From positions 3,146,937-3,210,936 of the forward strand of contig JAJEKV010000105.1 in the NCBI GenBank assembly GCA_021234155.1: DNA of 64,000 nucleotides, in the 5' to 3' direction. This DNA comes from Isoetes taiwanensis. Lineage: Eukaryota; Streptophyta; Lycopodiopsida; Isoetales; Isoetaceae. Under the pieces are notes generated by a model. That model was not told where the DNA came from. It searched no databases and saw nothing but the letters and a program-made list of their open reading frames with translations. Both the position numbers and the translations under genes were made by a program. Positions 50,966-62,966 of the stretch are shown piece by piece; positions within the stretch are counted from its first letter, which is position 1, and every line of letters starts with the position of its first letter.

Positions 50966-51456
50966 GATAGAATAGAATAGAATAGAATAGAATAGTTTTT
51001 TTAACGTCCACGAAGACCAATAGGTCATGGGACCCATACAATGGGCTAGTACAATCATTACTACTAGGATTAAAAAACCCCTGCCTCGAAAGGTTTTCAA
51101 GGGAAAAACCTTTGCAGTAATGATGATACTAGACAAGCAGAGATAATGACTACTGAGGGCTCAGTAATTGCAGACGTTTATCTAGAACCTCAAGTATGTA
51201 TAATGCCAAGTCATGCTACAAGCTTGTTCCTGGACAATGAAGCAAGCAAATAAGCTTGGGGCCCTGGTGCCAAGGTGGGATTTATGTGTGCATGATAATG
51301 ACCAGTTTTCACTTGGGCCAAAGTAACTGCGTCCCATATCTTTTGAGAAAAACGACCATTGAGATATTGTTGCAAAAGCTCAGGATCAGAACTGGCAAGC
51401 ATCAGGTAGTGAGATAAGGTCCATTGTGATGTGCCCAATTGTCCGTTTCTAAGCAT
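50966..51456 (-). mobile_element. 3' end of a reverse LINE with pentanucleotide tail
   Basis: On the reverse strand an 81-codon frame (51456-51211) is followed by a 3' UTR sharing ordered words with 20670-20775. Then come the stem-loop GACC-TATT-GGTC (51026-51015) and GTGGACGTTAAAAAAAC, ending in five or six TATTC units (AATAG on the + strand, 50968-50995). The short frame is not clearly LINE-like by motif; assignment rests on the 3' UTR and tail. Confidence 0.65.
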
Positions 51457-52947
51457 TCAAAGCAAACTTTCACTTATTTTCTTCCACCTTAATGGTAAGA
51501 TTTGGTTGTTCATGCAATTGCATTGACCAAAGGGCTCAAGGAATAATAAATTTGGTTTCTTGCGGCTCACAAAAAGATGATTGCATAACCAAAGGTTTAG
51601 TTGCGTGAAGGTGCAATTTTTGGGCTATATGAGCATCAACCTATCAAAAATCCATTTGTTGTGAATAATGGAATTAAAGGAGGAATGCACAACCATAACT
51701 TATATGTCATTGAAGCATTCATTCTGTATTTTATGCTCACCTCTTCACTGTTGCAATGCCTGCAGACATCCAACATTGTGTTTGAGTTAAAGAATCGCAC
51801 AAATTAAAATTGCAGGCTTCCAATCAGTGTTTCTAGACCTCCCATGTCTTTTGTATCTAATTTTTGCATTGACAACATGAGTACTTCGAAGCAAGGGGCC
51901 AAAAGGAAAAGAAAATCTGGAAATGCCATCACTTTAAACATGCACGTGGTATTCAGTGCCTCATCATTACCTAGCGATGATGACGATGATGGCGAAGACT
52001 CTTACTCTCTTGATACTGGAATTGAAAACCAAACTAATGAGATTGACCTATCCTACAACTTACAATTTAGGAAATTATCCAAATCTGAGCTATGTAGTTA
52101 GTGTGCTTCTACTTAAATTTATTATTCCCTTTCTCTTTAAAAACTTGTAGATTTAAGTCTGAATACTCCTTGTATACCCAGGAGACTTTTGTTGTTTGAT
52201 CTTAGAGATATTCTATTTTTTTAGGAAATGGTTCTTAAAGGGAAATTATAGACAGTTTCAGTCCCAAGGCCATTGTTTTAGTTTTTATTCCTATCTCATA
52301 ATGAACAAATTCAGTCCCAAGGCCTTTGTTTAAATGACGAATGTAATGAACATAGATGACCATAAATTACTTTCCAGGCATAACAAATAATGCATCTGAT
52401 TATGCTGGTAGCAACAATGGATTCGAATCTATTAGAGAATTGCTCATATCAAGATTTGGAACCTTTCTAGAGCTCGGTTGCATGTCCATTACAAAGTGAT
52501 TTTTTGCTGTCACACATTTCTCTTTTAGTTCTTCCAGCACTTGTTTCATTGTAGGTCTTGTCTTATAGCACTTGTTTCATTACACTGTCTTCACTACGCT
52601 ATAAACATCACTCTTATCAGTCACTTTATAAATCTCATGGTATTTAGAATCTATGGAGCCAGGACCCTTGCCAAAATTGAAAAATGTGTAGCATTAGTAG
52701 AAACAAGACTGATAGGCCATGAAAGATTTACAATATTATTTTTGTCAGCAAGCGTGAATGATTTATGCATTATTTTTGTGAACAGATACACTGGTAGAAA
52801 GGAATAGCTCCATTTCTTAGCCCATCTATAAAACGTTGTGCCAATTTGTGGTCTTATTTTATTGTTTGCATGTGAATATATTGTACTGAGAAAACCTGGC
52901 AATATCATGACTGGTCAACATTTGCATATGAGAAATTATTAACAAAA
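51457..52947. other. Intergenic or undetected exons
   Basis: A + frame at 51844-52101 has a basic KRKRK stretch and an acidic DDDDDGED run and might be a first exon of the gene at 52948, but no splice evidence links them. A second frame at 52541-52807 is unrecognised. Confidence 0.3.
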
Positions 52948-53396
52948 ATGGCAGTTATTGGATTTGTTTGCATAGTTGGGCATAAGTTCAAGAGATCGAG
53001 GGATGTGGACAAACATTTCAAACAAATTAAGCCTCGCCACATACAAAGGACTTTGAAATACATTTATGAGCAGTTTGGGGATGGGCTTAGTGACATCATA
53101 CAATTTTTGAAGAAAAGATGGAGACATTGGAGGTAAATGTATGTTAGGATTATCTTTTCATTATGAATCTATATGAATTTTTCTAATGTGTCTCTAATTT
53201 AGGGACAATCTTCGAAGAAACATTTGTGTTGGTAATGGTACAAGACCAATGCATGTGGATGAGGACTCTTGGAAGAGGTTTTCAAAATCATGTGGAAAAA
53301 CTTATCAACGTCAAAAGTATGACGCATCCAAGTGGGAAAACAAACAACGCACTTCTGGAGGAGTAATGCTATTGAAGACAAAATTTGTAAGTAGAA
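52948..53396 (+). CDS. Two-exon hypothetical gene segment, plant-transposase-associated-like
   Basis: Exon 52948-53132 (FKRSRDVDKHFKQIKPRHIQ, FGDGLSDIIQFLKKRW) joins at AG|G to exon 53203-53396 (DNLRRNICVGNGTRP, DEDSWKRFSKSCGKTYQRQK) with clean gtaaat/ttag borders and a gtaagt donor after it, all in one phase. The spacing of W, a basic run and ENKQRTSGG faintly recalls plant transposase-associated (Ptta/En/Spm) domains, but I do not recognise the family with confidence. Neither true start nor end is known: the ATG at 52948 may be internal, and later exons were not found before an unrelated G/C-rich stretch at 53440-53650. Confidence 0.35.
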
Positions 53397-54157
53397 ATTG
53401 TTTTTTTTTTCTCTAGTGCCTTTGTCTTGAATCATTGTTTCTTTTTTGGGTTGCCCCTAGGGGGGCAAGCCCTTGTTCGTGGGTTTTATGGCATATTCTA
53501 GGTATGTGCCAGTATATGCCTGAAATATGCCAATGACTGCTCCAAACTTGCCATCGGAGGTAAACTGGCGGTGGCAGCTGTTGGTGGGGAGCCACTTTCG
53601 AAACCGGCTAACCGGTGCTGGGTCCTCGCTATAACGCATTCTCATTCAAGAAGCTTTTCAGATCTTCGGCTTAACGAGAAGGTAGAAAAAGAGCAAAATC
53701 TTGGCGCAGAAGGAAGTCCGGCAGGGACAAGCACGGAGATGGGAAAACCAAATGACTAGGGAAAGAAATCTGGTAGGGATTGCAAAATCTTGGCGCAGAG
53801 GACATATGCTTTTGGGCTTGTTTGATGCATAGTTTTCCGGTTTAATTTAGTTAGTACTTTCTTTGTCTCTGTTTTACCGATTTGGTGCCTTAGCTGGTTC
53901 GTTTTGCCTCCACAAATTATCATCCATGACATGATGATTAGGTAATTTTTGCATTGCGCATGGTATGCTATATCATTTTTACCTGAGAAAATGGTAATGA
54001 TGTGCAGGTCAAAGTGCAACTTTTCTTTACATAGTGCGAAACAACTTCCAGGTATTGTTAAGAATGATATGTCATTGCATCTAAAGAATCGATACTATAG
54101 TTGGTTAATTCGAGATGCTTCAAATTTTCTTGTTATGCTGACCAATAACAAGTAAAA
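53397..54157. other. Spacer with foldback and direct repeat
   Basis: GGGTTGCCCC-TAG-GGGGGCAAGCCC at about 53448-53472 is an imperfect palindrome. GCAAAATCTTGGCGCAGA occurs twice, at 53693 and 53782. No gene was recognised. Confidence 0.45.
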
Positions 54158-55190
54158 AACATCTCAATGTGTATTTTGCCAGCTGAGTATTGCGAATTTG
54201 GGCCTGAATTTGTAAAATGCAAACTCTGGTTAATTCAAAATGCGCCAGAGTTGTATCCAGATTTACTGAAAGGTAGCTTTTTACAAGCGCTAATTTTATG
54301 TCTATGCATTCTTTTTATTAAATGTGTTGCATTCAAAGGCAGAGAAGGCAGCAGAACAACTTGATAACTTAGAAATATCTGGTGGAAAAGGGGATTAGAT
54401 CTACGTGGGTATCTTTCAATATTATTGAGGATTTGCAATACTAATAATGTCATTCTTACCTTGTGGTCTTGTAATTGTGCCCTTAGGGAGTGGCCACTTA
54501 AAAACAGGAAGAGATTAAAAAGATTGCCCGGGGGCAAAGTGAAAAGGAAGGTAAGATCGTTTCCCATAAGAAATGTTTAATTTAGCATCCAACTTCATTT
54601 CTTGTTTTATCTGCCGGGAAAAACACAAATTGTTGTGGAGAAAGTGGTCCATAATAGCGAAAATGTCTCACAATAATCAAAGGGCTTGATATGTTTGGTA
54701 TACTTATTGTGCATGCACTCTTGCTACTTTGTATGTTCCTATTAAGCGAGAGCTCTTTTTGTATCAATTAAGAATCGGGCTTACCGATGCTTCAAAAAAT
54801 GGGGAAGAAATTTGCTAGTGGAGCCTCGGTTGTCAAAGTGAGTGTTACGGTTTATGTTGAGATTAAGGAAAATTGAGGTTAGTATGTAGCATGTTATATC
54901 GAATCTAATAAAACTTAAAGACACGAGGTCTTTTGAGTCAGATTGTTTTCTCATTATTTCTTATTTCTTAGGGTCCCTCTTGAGAAAGAGCGGATAGAGG
55001 TACAAGGGATATCATGATGGATATTGTAGATTTCATCCGTAAAAGCGTGGAAAGGGGGTGAGTTCTAAAAGTTATTCTTTTTTCTTGGTTTGGTTTAGAT
55101 TTCTAAGTTAATCGATTACGTTATGATTTTTACGATTGGTGCGTAGATGGTGCTATAAAAGTTGAAGCCACATTATGCAGATGGCATTCA
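54158..55190 (+). pseudogene. DENR/TMA22-like (density-regulated protein, SUI1 domain) gene with frame breaks
   Basis: DENR with MCT-1 assists ribosome recycling and re-initiation. Visible exon-like blocks: about 54158-54272 (LPAEYCEFGPEFVKCKLWLI, NAPELYPDLLK), 54339-54408 (KAAEQLDNLEISGGKG), 54488-54550 (KRLPGGKVKRK), about 54617-54705 (TQIVVEKVVHN, then RKCLTIIKGLDMFGI in another frame), to 54838 (KKFASGASVVK), 54972-55058 (EKERIEVQG, MDIVDFIRKSV) and a last piece from about 55147. The order matches DENR: N-terminal knuckle half, linker, SUI1 domain. At least four single-base changes break the frame, two in homopolymers (A run near 54518, A run near 54795) and one in a G run near 55005. The first exon with the leading CPVC half of the knuckle was not found. 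Confidence 0.82.
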
Positions 55191-56877
55191 CATGTTCCTA
55201 AAACTCAAATTAAACAACAGTGTTCAATCAACCGGGCCGGTGATGATATGAGAGAAATGTATCTTTTGATATGGCGGGGACATATCCAACACATTTGAAT
55301 GCGACATTAGCGACAAGGCGCCAATATAGATGCTAATGGATAGAAGCATGTTTCAAATACATTTGAATGTAACTGTATCTGTAGTGCTTAGGAGGAACTG
55401 CAAGAAATCTTTTGTAAATAGTTGTTTACACTTTGCTCCTTTCCTGTAGGGATGCGAACAAGGAGGCTTTTACATGGATACCTTTCTAATTCTTTGATGA
55501 TCTCCAATGCCCCTGTCCATCTTTCATCAAGATAGACGGATGTCAGTTTCAAGAATTCTGATAGTTTATAGTTTTGTAAGCATGCTAAACCCAAGTAAAG
55601 AGTGACATTTTAGATAACCAAGTTGAAAGCTATTTGCCAAAATGTAGATAGCTTTTGAAAGCTAGTGTTTCTGTTAAATCTTGTAGTTTAATGAAATAGA
55701 ATTTGGCTTCCACCTATGCAAGAGATTCTTAGTGCTTGAATGTTAAAGAAAACCAAAGTTAAAAGAATGCATTTGGAAGGGAGCATGTTTGAAGTTGCTG
55801 GGGGGTTGCTTATGCGTCTGAACTTTATCTGAAAAGTTTTTACTGATGATATTCCTTATAACATTTTCTTGCTCAATTTTAGTGCTGAGAGTGAGTTTGA
55901 CGGTATTCCTTATTACATTTCCTTACTCGATCCTAGTGTGCGACAACGAGTTAGAATACTTAGGCAGCACCATAGGAGCCCTTGTCTTTGGTAGATTGGA
56001 GCGTATGGCCCTGACTTCAATGTTTAGAAGAAGACAAGATACTGGTTCTAATGCTTATAGGAAGTCCAAGATAATGGTATATCAGGGACTATGTAGCCTA
56101 TATGAACATGCATGTGAAGATAAAATCTATGCAATTTAGTGCCTTTTCTCGTCCTCATCCAACGGTGAGGAAGATGAACTGGTTTTCTGCAGATGCACAA
56201 AAGAGTCATTACTTGAGTGAAAACCCTGACTTTGATTGAAAAAAGCTTAGTAGCTTTGCACAACTGAAGTTCCGGACTGAAAGCTCTACAAGGAGTACAA
56301 TGTCACGTGCACTAGTGAAGCTGCGGGGAGGTTGGCTGGATATTTGAGATCTGGGAACTTCTTTTCCTATTATAACGTTGTTTTTTTACCTCTTACTGCT
56401 TTCAATGGTCTTTGGATACGTTGATGAGTTATCTCTTGTATGGCATATCTTTGTAGTGTTTAGGAATTTTTAACCAAACGTTTTGAAATATCTCAGGAGA
56501 GATATATTGGTATTTTTAAATTGCCTTTTAAGTCCGCAGTTCTTTGTGGTGCAAGACAATTGATGTAGATAGTATTTACCTAGGTGTAAATGTCCTTGAT
56601 TAGCTTCTTACATCCCATGGCTTTCGATGATGCATCCTCCTGCTCGCGTTTGTGTGTTTTTTATGTTAGATGCATTTCCCCCAGAATAACTGGACTGGAG
56701 GCTATTCTTGAAATGGCCACTATTGCAGTACATCACTATCTAGTGTGAGTAACAAAGACAAAAATGAATGGATTTACCACATTCCACAGCTCCAATTCCA
56801 AGCCCCTTGTTGACCATGCAACAATAAAATAGAATTCCTGACAATGCCACTTTAATGGGTCTTCTTTTTGGGGGGCA
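55191..56877. other. Intergenic, no gene recognised
   Basis: A + frame near 55850-56139 includes a 38-base imperfect direct duplication (ATTCCTTAT(A/T)ACATTT(T/C)CTT-CTC at 55851 and 55904). No protein family was recognised. Confidence 0.4.
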
Positions 56878-58370
56878 GGTCATGCAAAGATTTCTCAAGG
56901 AAGCGCGATTTATGCTCAAATAAAGGACATAGGTTTACATTTAGATGCAAGAATAGGGACCGCCCTTGTGAAATGCATGCAAACTCTAAAACTCTTCAAG
57001 ATGCAAATTGTTTTCCACAATGCAAGGTATGTAATGGCGGCGGTATGATTCATGCATCATGTCTCTGCGGAAAATGGAGCAAGAAGGCGTATATGGGAAC
57101 CATGAAAAGCCTGAGATAATTTCTCTAAGAACAATGTAGTTCCATGATTTTAGCAAGATTTTGTCGTCAACCGCAACCAGCCTAACTTGCATGGAATATG
57201 CTATGCCATGGAAATGTAAACTACGATCCAGGCTGTGGTTCAAAGTCATATAGGACCTGGCTCTAGCTCTGATGCAGTTTAAAAACTTTAAACAAGACTC
57301 AGTATACTCAAATGACGTGGAAAAAAAATAGAGGGCGTTTTGGTTCTGTTAGTGCAAATTAGTCCAAGCTAAACCTAGTGCATTGCAAACCAAGCTCAAA
57401 AACTTCTAATGCAAATCATTAGCTAATGAGAAACAATGCTTTGACTTTGCTTGTGCAAATACCTACTTTGTTGTCCTAGCTTTCAAAATATAGGGAATTC
57501 AGTGAAAGGGCTTTGGATTTAATAGCATTGTTTGTTGACAAGCACAATAGATGATGCTTTGGTTATGTCGTATACGTGCTTTGATTAGGATTTAGAATAT
57601 TAAGGATCATGCCAAAATATGCAAGGAAGAGAAATCCATTGTATGAGTTCGGAGATTGTGTGAACACCATAAAGATAATAATAATGTTAGCAATGCACTC
57701 ATTGACATGTACATCAAATGTCGGAGTCTAATTGATACTTGCTGGACTATTCTTAGAATGAGAAACAACCAAATGTTGTAGCATGCAACATGGTGATTTT
57801 GAGATATGCTCAGTTTGCAAATGGGGAAATGACACTCCAGTTTTACTGGAATATGGCACACAGTAATGCGAGACCAAATGACATCACATTTGTAGGTGGT
57901 CTGAATGCATATGCAAGCGTTGTCTCACCGGAACAACGGAAAATGAGTCTGATTTTTTGTTGACAGTGCCTTATTCATTCATATCTATGCTAGATATGGC
58001 AGTATACGAGATGCATCTATACTAGACATGCCACAATACAGTATTGCGACATGGAATGCAATGTTTCCAGGTTACTCATGCCATGGGGATTCTGGAGCAG
58101 TGCATAGAATATTGCGTAACATGCAGTGGGGCAGCTGCAGCATTTGTCTATGTTCTTCAGGTATATTCCTATACATCTTTGGATGTTGAAGGTTGTCACT
58201 ATTTAGTCCACTTGAGTTAAGATTATGGCATTACACCAATAATAAAACTCTATGCTTGTGTAGTTGATTATTTAATTGGTCAGGGTATCTTGATGAGGCG
58301 TGTGAGATCTTGAATATTATTCCATTTCAATCCTCAAATGTGTTTTGAATGTTCGTCGTAGGCATTTGCA
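56878..58370 (+). pseudogene. PPR (PLS-type) pseudogene in several frames
   Basis: Block 1 (about 56880-57110) reads SQGSAIYAQIKDIGLHLDAR IGTALVK then VFHNAR, a typical PPR L/S motif pair. Block 2 (about 57690-57880) reads NALIDMYIKCRSLIDTC, ACNMVILRYAQFANGEM and RPNDITFVGGLNAYASV. Block 3 (about 57985-58110) reads ARYGSIRDASILDMP and IATWNAMFPGYSCHG. Block 4 (about 58283-58360) reads GYLDEACEILNIIPFQSSNV, like the C-terminal repeats before the E domain. Motif order is that of an organelle RNA-editing-type PPR protein, but blocks are in different frames, separated by stops, and about 450 bp between blocks 1 and 2 is unreadable. Confidence 0.82.
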
Positions 58371-59437
58371 GGATACGTTGCAAGGAGGAGTTATATGAAC
58401 ATGCCACCCGCGTTTTACAAAACATAAGAAGGGAAATCTCTCATTACATTTTTTAGGAAACAAAGGATTGACCATTTATGTCTATAATAATACGTGTAAC
58501 ATAATGAGGTGATATTGAAGGCATTTTGGGCATATTATTCATTCTATTTTATCTGGAGGATTCTATCTATCTGGAGGAAGTAAGTAAAGTTCAAGAATGA
58601 CTAGCTGATAAAAGGGAACAATTAGCAAGTACGTTTACAAGATAAATAAAACAACATTATCATAATATCATTAATGTTAACACATATAACACATACATTC
58701 TTGGGCTTGAAGGCATACAAGCATGCGCATAAAATAATCTAGTGGCCTCATCTATGCTAATTTAAGAAGTCCTCGGCTCCACAAACCTTTCTTTTTACTA
58801 ATTTACTTACTAGTTGGAATTGGAATGGTGCAAGCGATACTTGATATGAGAACATGCAGGACTTGAGCAATTGACCTCAACAACATCGTATATACTCATC
58901 GAACGTGGAGGACTTGATATTGCACCGTGTAATTTTCCTCAACACCATTTATTGTTAGAGGAATTGGAAGTTATTTTTTATATTTATATCCGTAATATAT
59001 ACTTAACATATGTAAGTATTTTTAGAAAGTTCTTGATTGGCTTTTAAATTATAATAAAAAGGGTAAAGGGCCACTTTAAGCATATGTATAGAAAGTTTTC
59101 GATCGGCTTAAAAATTGAACATGCGTATGATAATATTTATTAAAATTTAGAGCAGGTTGTAGATGGCCCTTATTGCTATCTATGAGACATCCATCTAAGC
59201 AGTGCTATGGTTTGCAGTCAATCCTATGTTTTATTGCCTTAAAATTAACCATGCCCTTTGTCAGATACAACATTTATAAAGGCTCAATATTAAAAAAAGA
59301 AAATCTAAAAATATGCAAACACACCTCGGAGGCACTGGAGGGCAACCCTTCGTGCGCAGTTTCCTTTTGGCTTGTCTTTCAACTTATTTGGCTTGAATCA
59401 TTCTTTTAAAATGATATAGTTCCGAGATTGGGGCTTG
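58371..59437. other. Intergenic, no gene recognised
   Basis: AT-rich. The related phrases AGAAAGTTCTTGATTGGCTT and AGAAAGTTTTCGATCGGCTT at about 59023 and 59090 suggest a small old duplication. No coding sequence was supported. Confidence 0.4.
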
Positions 59438-59965
59438 ATGCCCACGGATGACATGCTGAACGAAATACTAGAAAAAGATGGATATGAGGCGTTCAAGAAA
59501 AAAATGGTTTCTAAAGGATTTGCACCGGGAAAGGTGAATTTGCTTTTATATATTTGTTCTATATACACATTCATGTATTCTGAATATTTTTTTGCTACTT
59601 TAGCACAAGGCTATTGATTATATCAAGGGAACAAGTACAAGCGTCGTCTTTAAGACAAAATCAAAGAAGGGCAAAGAACCATTGAATGCAAGTATCTTTG
59701 TACATTTTGTCATTTCAACATTGTATTCTTATACTTGTACTTTTATGACCTACAGAATATCTGTTATGTGGATATGATGAGGTAAGAGAAGAAAACTTTA
59801 TTGTTAATACTTATTTACAAAAGTTTTGACAATATGCTTTACAATTTCTCTTTCCGACATCCCTATGCTCAGAAAAATGAGCCGGTAAAGTGGAATATTT
59901 GCAAGTTAATTCATCATACTCTTTTATCTTTCTATATGTGCATCCAAGGGATGATATTTTCTTAG
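59438..59965 (+). CDS. Four-exon small gene of unknown function (98 aa predicted)
   Basis: Exons 59438-59533, 59610-59691, 59756-59781 and 59873-59965 have GT/AG borders (gtgaat/acaag, gtatct/tacag, gtaaga/ctcag) and join in phase, giving 297 coding bases including the stop. The predicted product begins MPTDDMLNEILEKDGYEAFK, is Lys-rich (KTKSKKGKEP) and ends near YLLCGYDEKNEPVKWNICK. I do not recognise the family. The tiny 26-base third exon and three consistent phases argue against chance. The last exon may in truth end at a donor after WNICK and continue further, so the gene may be partial. The ATG is the first in frame after an upstream TTG. Confidence 0.45.
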
Positions 59966-61380
59966 AAATAAAGGTATTTATTAAGATTTGATATAATAAA
60001 CCAATGCCTAGGTTACTTAGCTATTAGTTAGTTATTTTGAGTAGTGTTTAAATTGGTAGACTGTAGGGCTTGCATCTTAATTGCTTTTAAATGTTTCATG
60101 CCAAGTCTTAGACAGAAACAAAGGCAGGCAACCAAAAACTTTTTCCCTAAATGCATTATCAATTTGTGCCGTTAATTGGACATTGTGAAAGTGCCTTTGT
60201 CGTATTACCGGGAACTTAGAGATGGAAGAACCTTTTGAAGTTCATCTCATCTTCCAATTATTATGATCTATCTTCTTGTAGCAATAACTATGGAAAAGAC
60301 ATATTCCATATTCATCCAAAAACAGCCATATGAATGTTCAATAAATTGAGTTTTCTATGAAGTTGCCTAAATAACACATGATCAAGAATCTAATCTCTCA
60401 TACTGTTTTTAACAACTTCGATAACTTCCTTTGATTGCAAATCGAGAAGGGAAAACAACCTCATAGAGCCACGAAACACATTATTCGTCATATATGGCCA
60501 CCCAATCCTTTTTTGCACTTTCTGACTCAGGGTCAAACTTTTGTAAATTCTTTCCAATAACTTGTCAATAGAAAGATAGTTAAAGTGTGCCTGAAATTTA
60601 GTTCTAACACCCAGGACTAATTGATCAGCAGCATAGGTGAACTTGTCTTTGCGTTGGCGGAACTAAAGAGTAAGCAGTTGCTTAACGTGTCTATAGTGAT
60701 TGTTCCGGATGAAAAACATAGCTTAGTAATTATGGCGCACAAAATCTCCGCGATTAGCATTGATCGCGGCATCTACCATAATGCGGCAATCAAGCTAGCG
60801 AACAAGCATCGTTATATGTTACATCTTCAATATTGCCCTTGACTCTCCTGTTGCATTGGTTCATATGGATAGTTATAGCGGCATCTGTTGCCATTTAAAC
60901 ATTGGTGTAAGTGTTTGTGTAACTTGTGAGGAATTGATCTACCAAAGATTTAAATGAAAAACAATATGATGAATGCATTGGATTGGTATTTCGTGTTCTA
61001 TATGAATGAGCGAGGTGTGGATGTGGCCTTTGCTTCATGCGGTGTCAACCAACGATTTTTAACTTCAACGGCATGATAACGGACATTTTTTGAGCGTATA
61101 CTCTCTCTATTTGTCATTTTTCAACTTACATTTTGTTCTCCGCAAAAGCCATAGCCTAAAAGGTCAAAGCTTTAGGAACAAAACCGTACCTATTTTCTGG
61201 CGGACTTGAGGCCTACTAATTTGTTTGTCGGATTTAAGCTTTCGACACTCTTCAATGCCTTGATTGCAGAGACCATACCCTAACCGGCGGATTAAACAAT
61301 ATTACCACTTGATCAAATCAATATAAAGAACTTTCTATAACCAAAAAAAACTCTAAAGTGCGTTATTTACCATTTCTGGG
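59966..61380. other. Intergenic, no gene recognised
   Basis: A 73-codon + frame at 60621-60842 is open but has no recognised motif. Nothing else was found. Confidence 0.4.
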
Positions 61381-61880
61381 TTTACAAATGCATAAAACAT
61401 GCGCATTCAAAGGTCTTTGTGGCCTTCATCGATCACCCGATGGCCAACCTACCTCACCAACAATAATGCTTATGTTAGGAACTTCATTTCACCGCCAATG
61501 CATTCACTAAAAGATCAAAGTTCACATCAAATACATTGTTGTAAACATGCCCACCACTATCAACCCGGGCATTAGCGAGATGCAAATTCACGCAAATTCC
61601 TGCCGCAGTGAGTGTAAGGCATTAGCGGATCACCGAACTCTGCATAAAGTTTGGGTCCTGTAGGGTGAGTGTTTATTACAACTAGCGCACCATGCCTATT
61701 CAAGTCGCAACAATGCCCCTGCATGGTAAACCCGATGTCGATTTGAATTTTTTCACTAGAGGCGCGACACGATTTACCATAGCTTCAAACATCTTCAAAC
61801 ATCGGCAATATATTTCCGTGGCTATAGGCTGCGCCAGAGCCAATATAAAGCAACAAAGCATCCATCTACTATAATACTAT
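61381..61880 (-). pseudogene. Glycoside hydrolase family 17 (glucan endo-1,3-beta-glucosidase) relic
   Basis: Read leftward from about 61880, the sequence gives LLLYIGSGAAYSHGNILPMF, then INTHPTGPKLYAEFGDPLMP, then VYNNVFDVNFDLLVNALAV, then ISIIVGEVGWPSGD (about 61473-61431). In GH17 enzymes of plant walls the order is inner strand, INxYPF..LY-DP, NMFDANYDTLV and I-VGE-GWP, with Glu of VGE-GWP being the catalytic nucleophile. That Glu is present here. The blocks sit in different frames with stops between, and neither the N-terminal signal peptide nor the C-terminal part was found, so it is a pseudogene fragment. Confidence 0.75.
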
Positions 61881-62966
61881 GAAACTTTAGGGCATTTCGG
61901 AGAATTAAGCGTTCTACTTGGCAAAGCCGAGATTTTATTGCCATTTCGCAATAGGCATTTCTTTGCTTCAAGGCTATAACCAACCTATTCATTCATCGCC
62001 ATAATCTCATAATGAGGTTTTGACATTCACTTCTTGTTCGGATAACAAATGGGCAGCTTTTCCATGTAATGTAGAGTCTAGGCCCTAAATCAAACATTTG
62101 CGAGACCATTTTTAGGTAATCTTAGGGTGAGTCAGAATCTATGACGAGAATCTAAAGCATCCGGTTTAAAATGGGCATTATGGATACCCACGAAAAACGT
62201 TATGATTGAAATGCTAAAATGAAAATTGCTAAAACATACCAAAATGAAGCAATGGCCGTTGAAAGAGGAAGACCCATCTCCATGGCAAAGAGTCTTTGCA
62301 GCAGAAAGATCCCGCTTCAAAATTTGAGTGATTTAAGATGTTGATATCTCTTTGATCTGATAAATGTGCCCAAAAGTCTGCCAGAGATAGGTTCCCAAAG
62401 CGGAGGCGGGCGGGAAGAGAAACAAAACAGGGGCACACACCGTCATGCGCAAAACAGGGACACACACAAATCCAAACTTTCCCACCAAAATGCTCTGCAA
62501 TAAATGGAGCTTCTGCCGCTTCCCAGCTCCGGCGATGGCGATGCAAGGCGCCATAGCCAAGCCAACCCCTTTCGCTGTTATTTCGCTGTTTTTTTTTTCT
62601 CTAATTTTTTAAAGTCCTATTTTTTCCTCAGAAACCGCATCAACGAATATTCCAAAGGCATCTCTCTAGGAGAGTTATATATGTTTAGATAATTAATAGG
62701 GCAACAACGAAGAAGACAATAAAGGTCATGAAGGCAATGCAAGTGAAGAAGATATGGAAATGAGCCAACAAACAAAGAGCATTGAATTGTTTTTGCTGAT
62801 TATTTAGACATTAATACTCTTGCCTCGGAGCATTTCTTATGTTGGAAATTAATTTGTTGATCAATGCAACTTTATCACTTTAACCTTTTGTTATATAATT
62901 TGGGAAATCAAACTAGCTATTATCAAAGCAAAAAAAAAAAAAAAGGGGACCCAGATGCTTATTCTT
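61881..62966. other. Intergenic, no gene recognised
   Basis: Decayed N-terminal GH17 sequence might extend into the left part but cannot be shown. Reverse frames at 62132-62560 have no recognisable motif. An A-run lies at 62929-62944. Confidence 0.4.
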
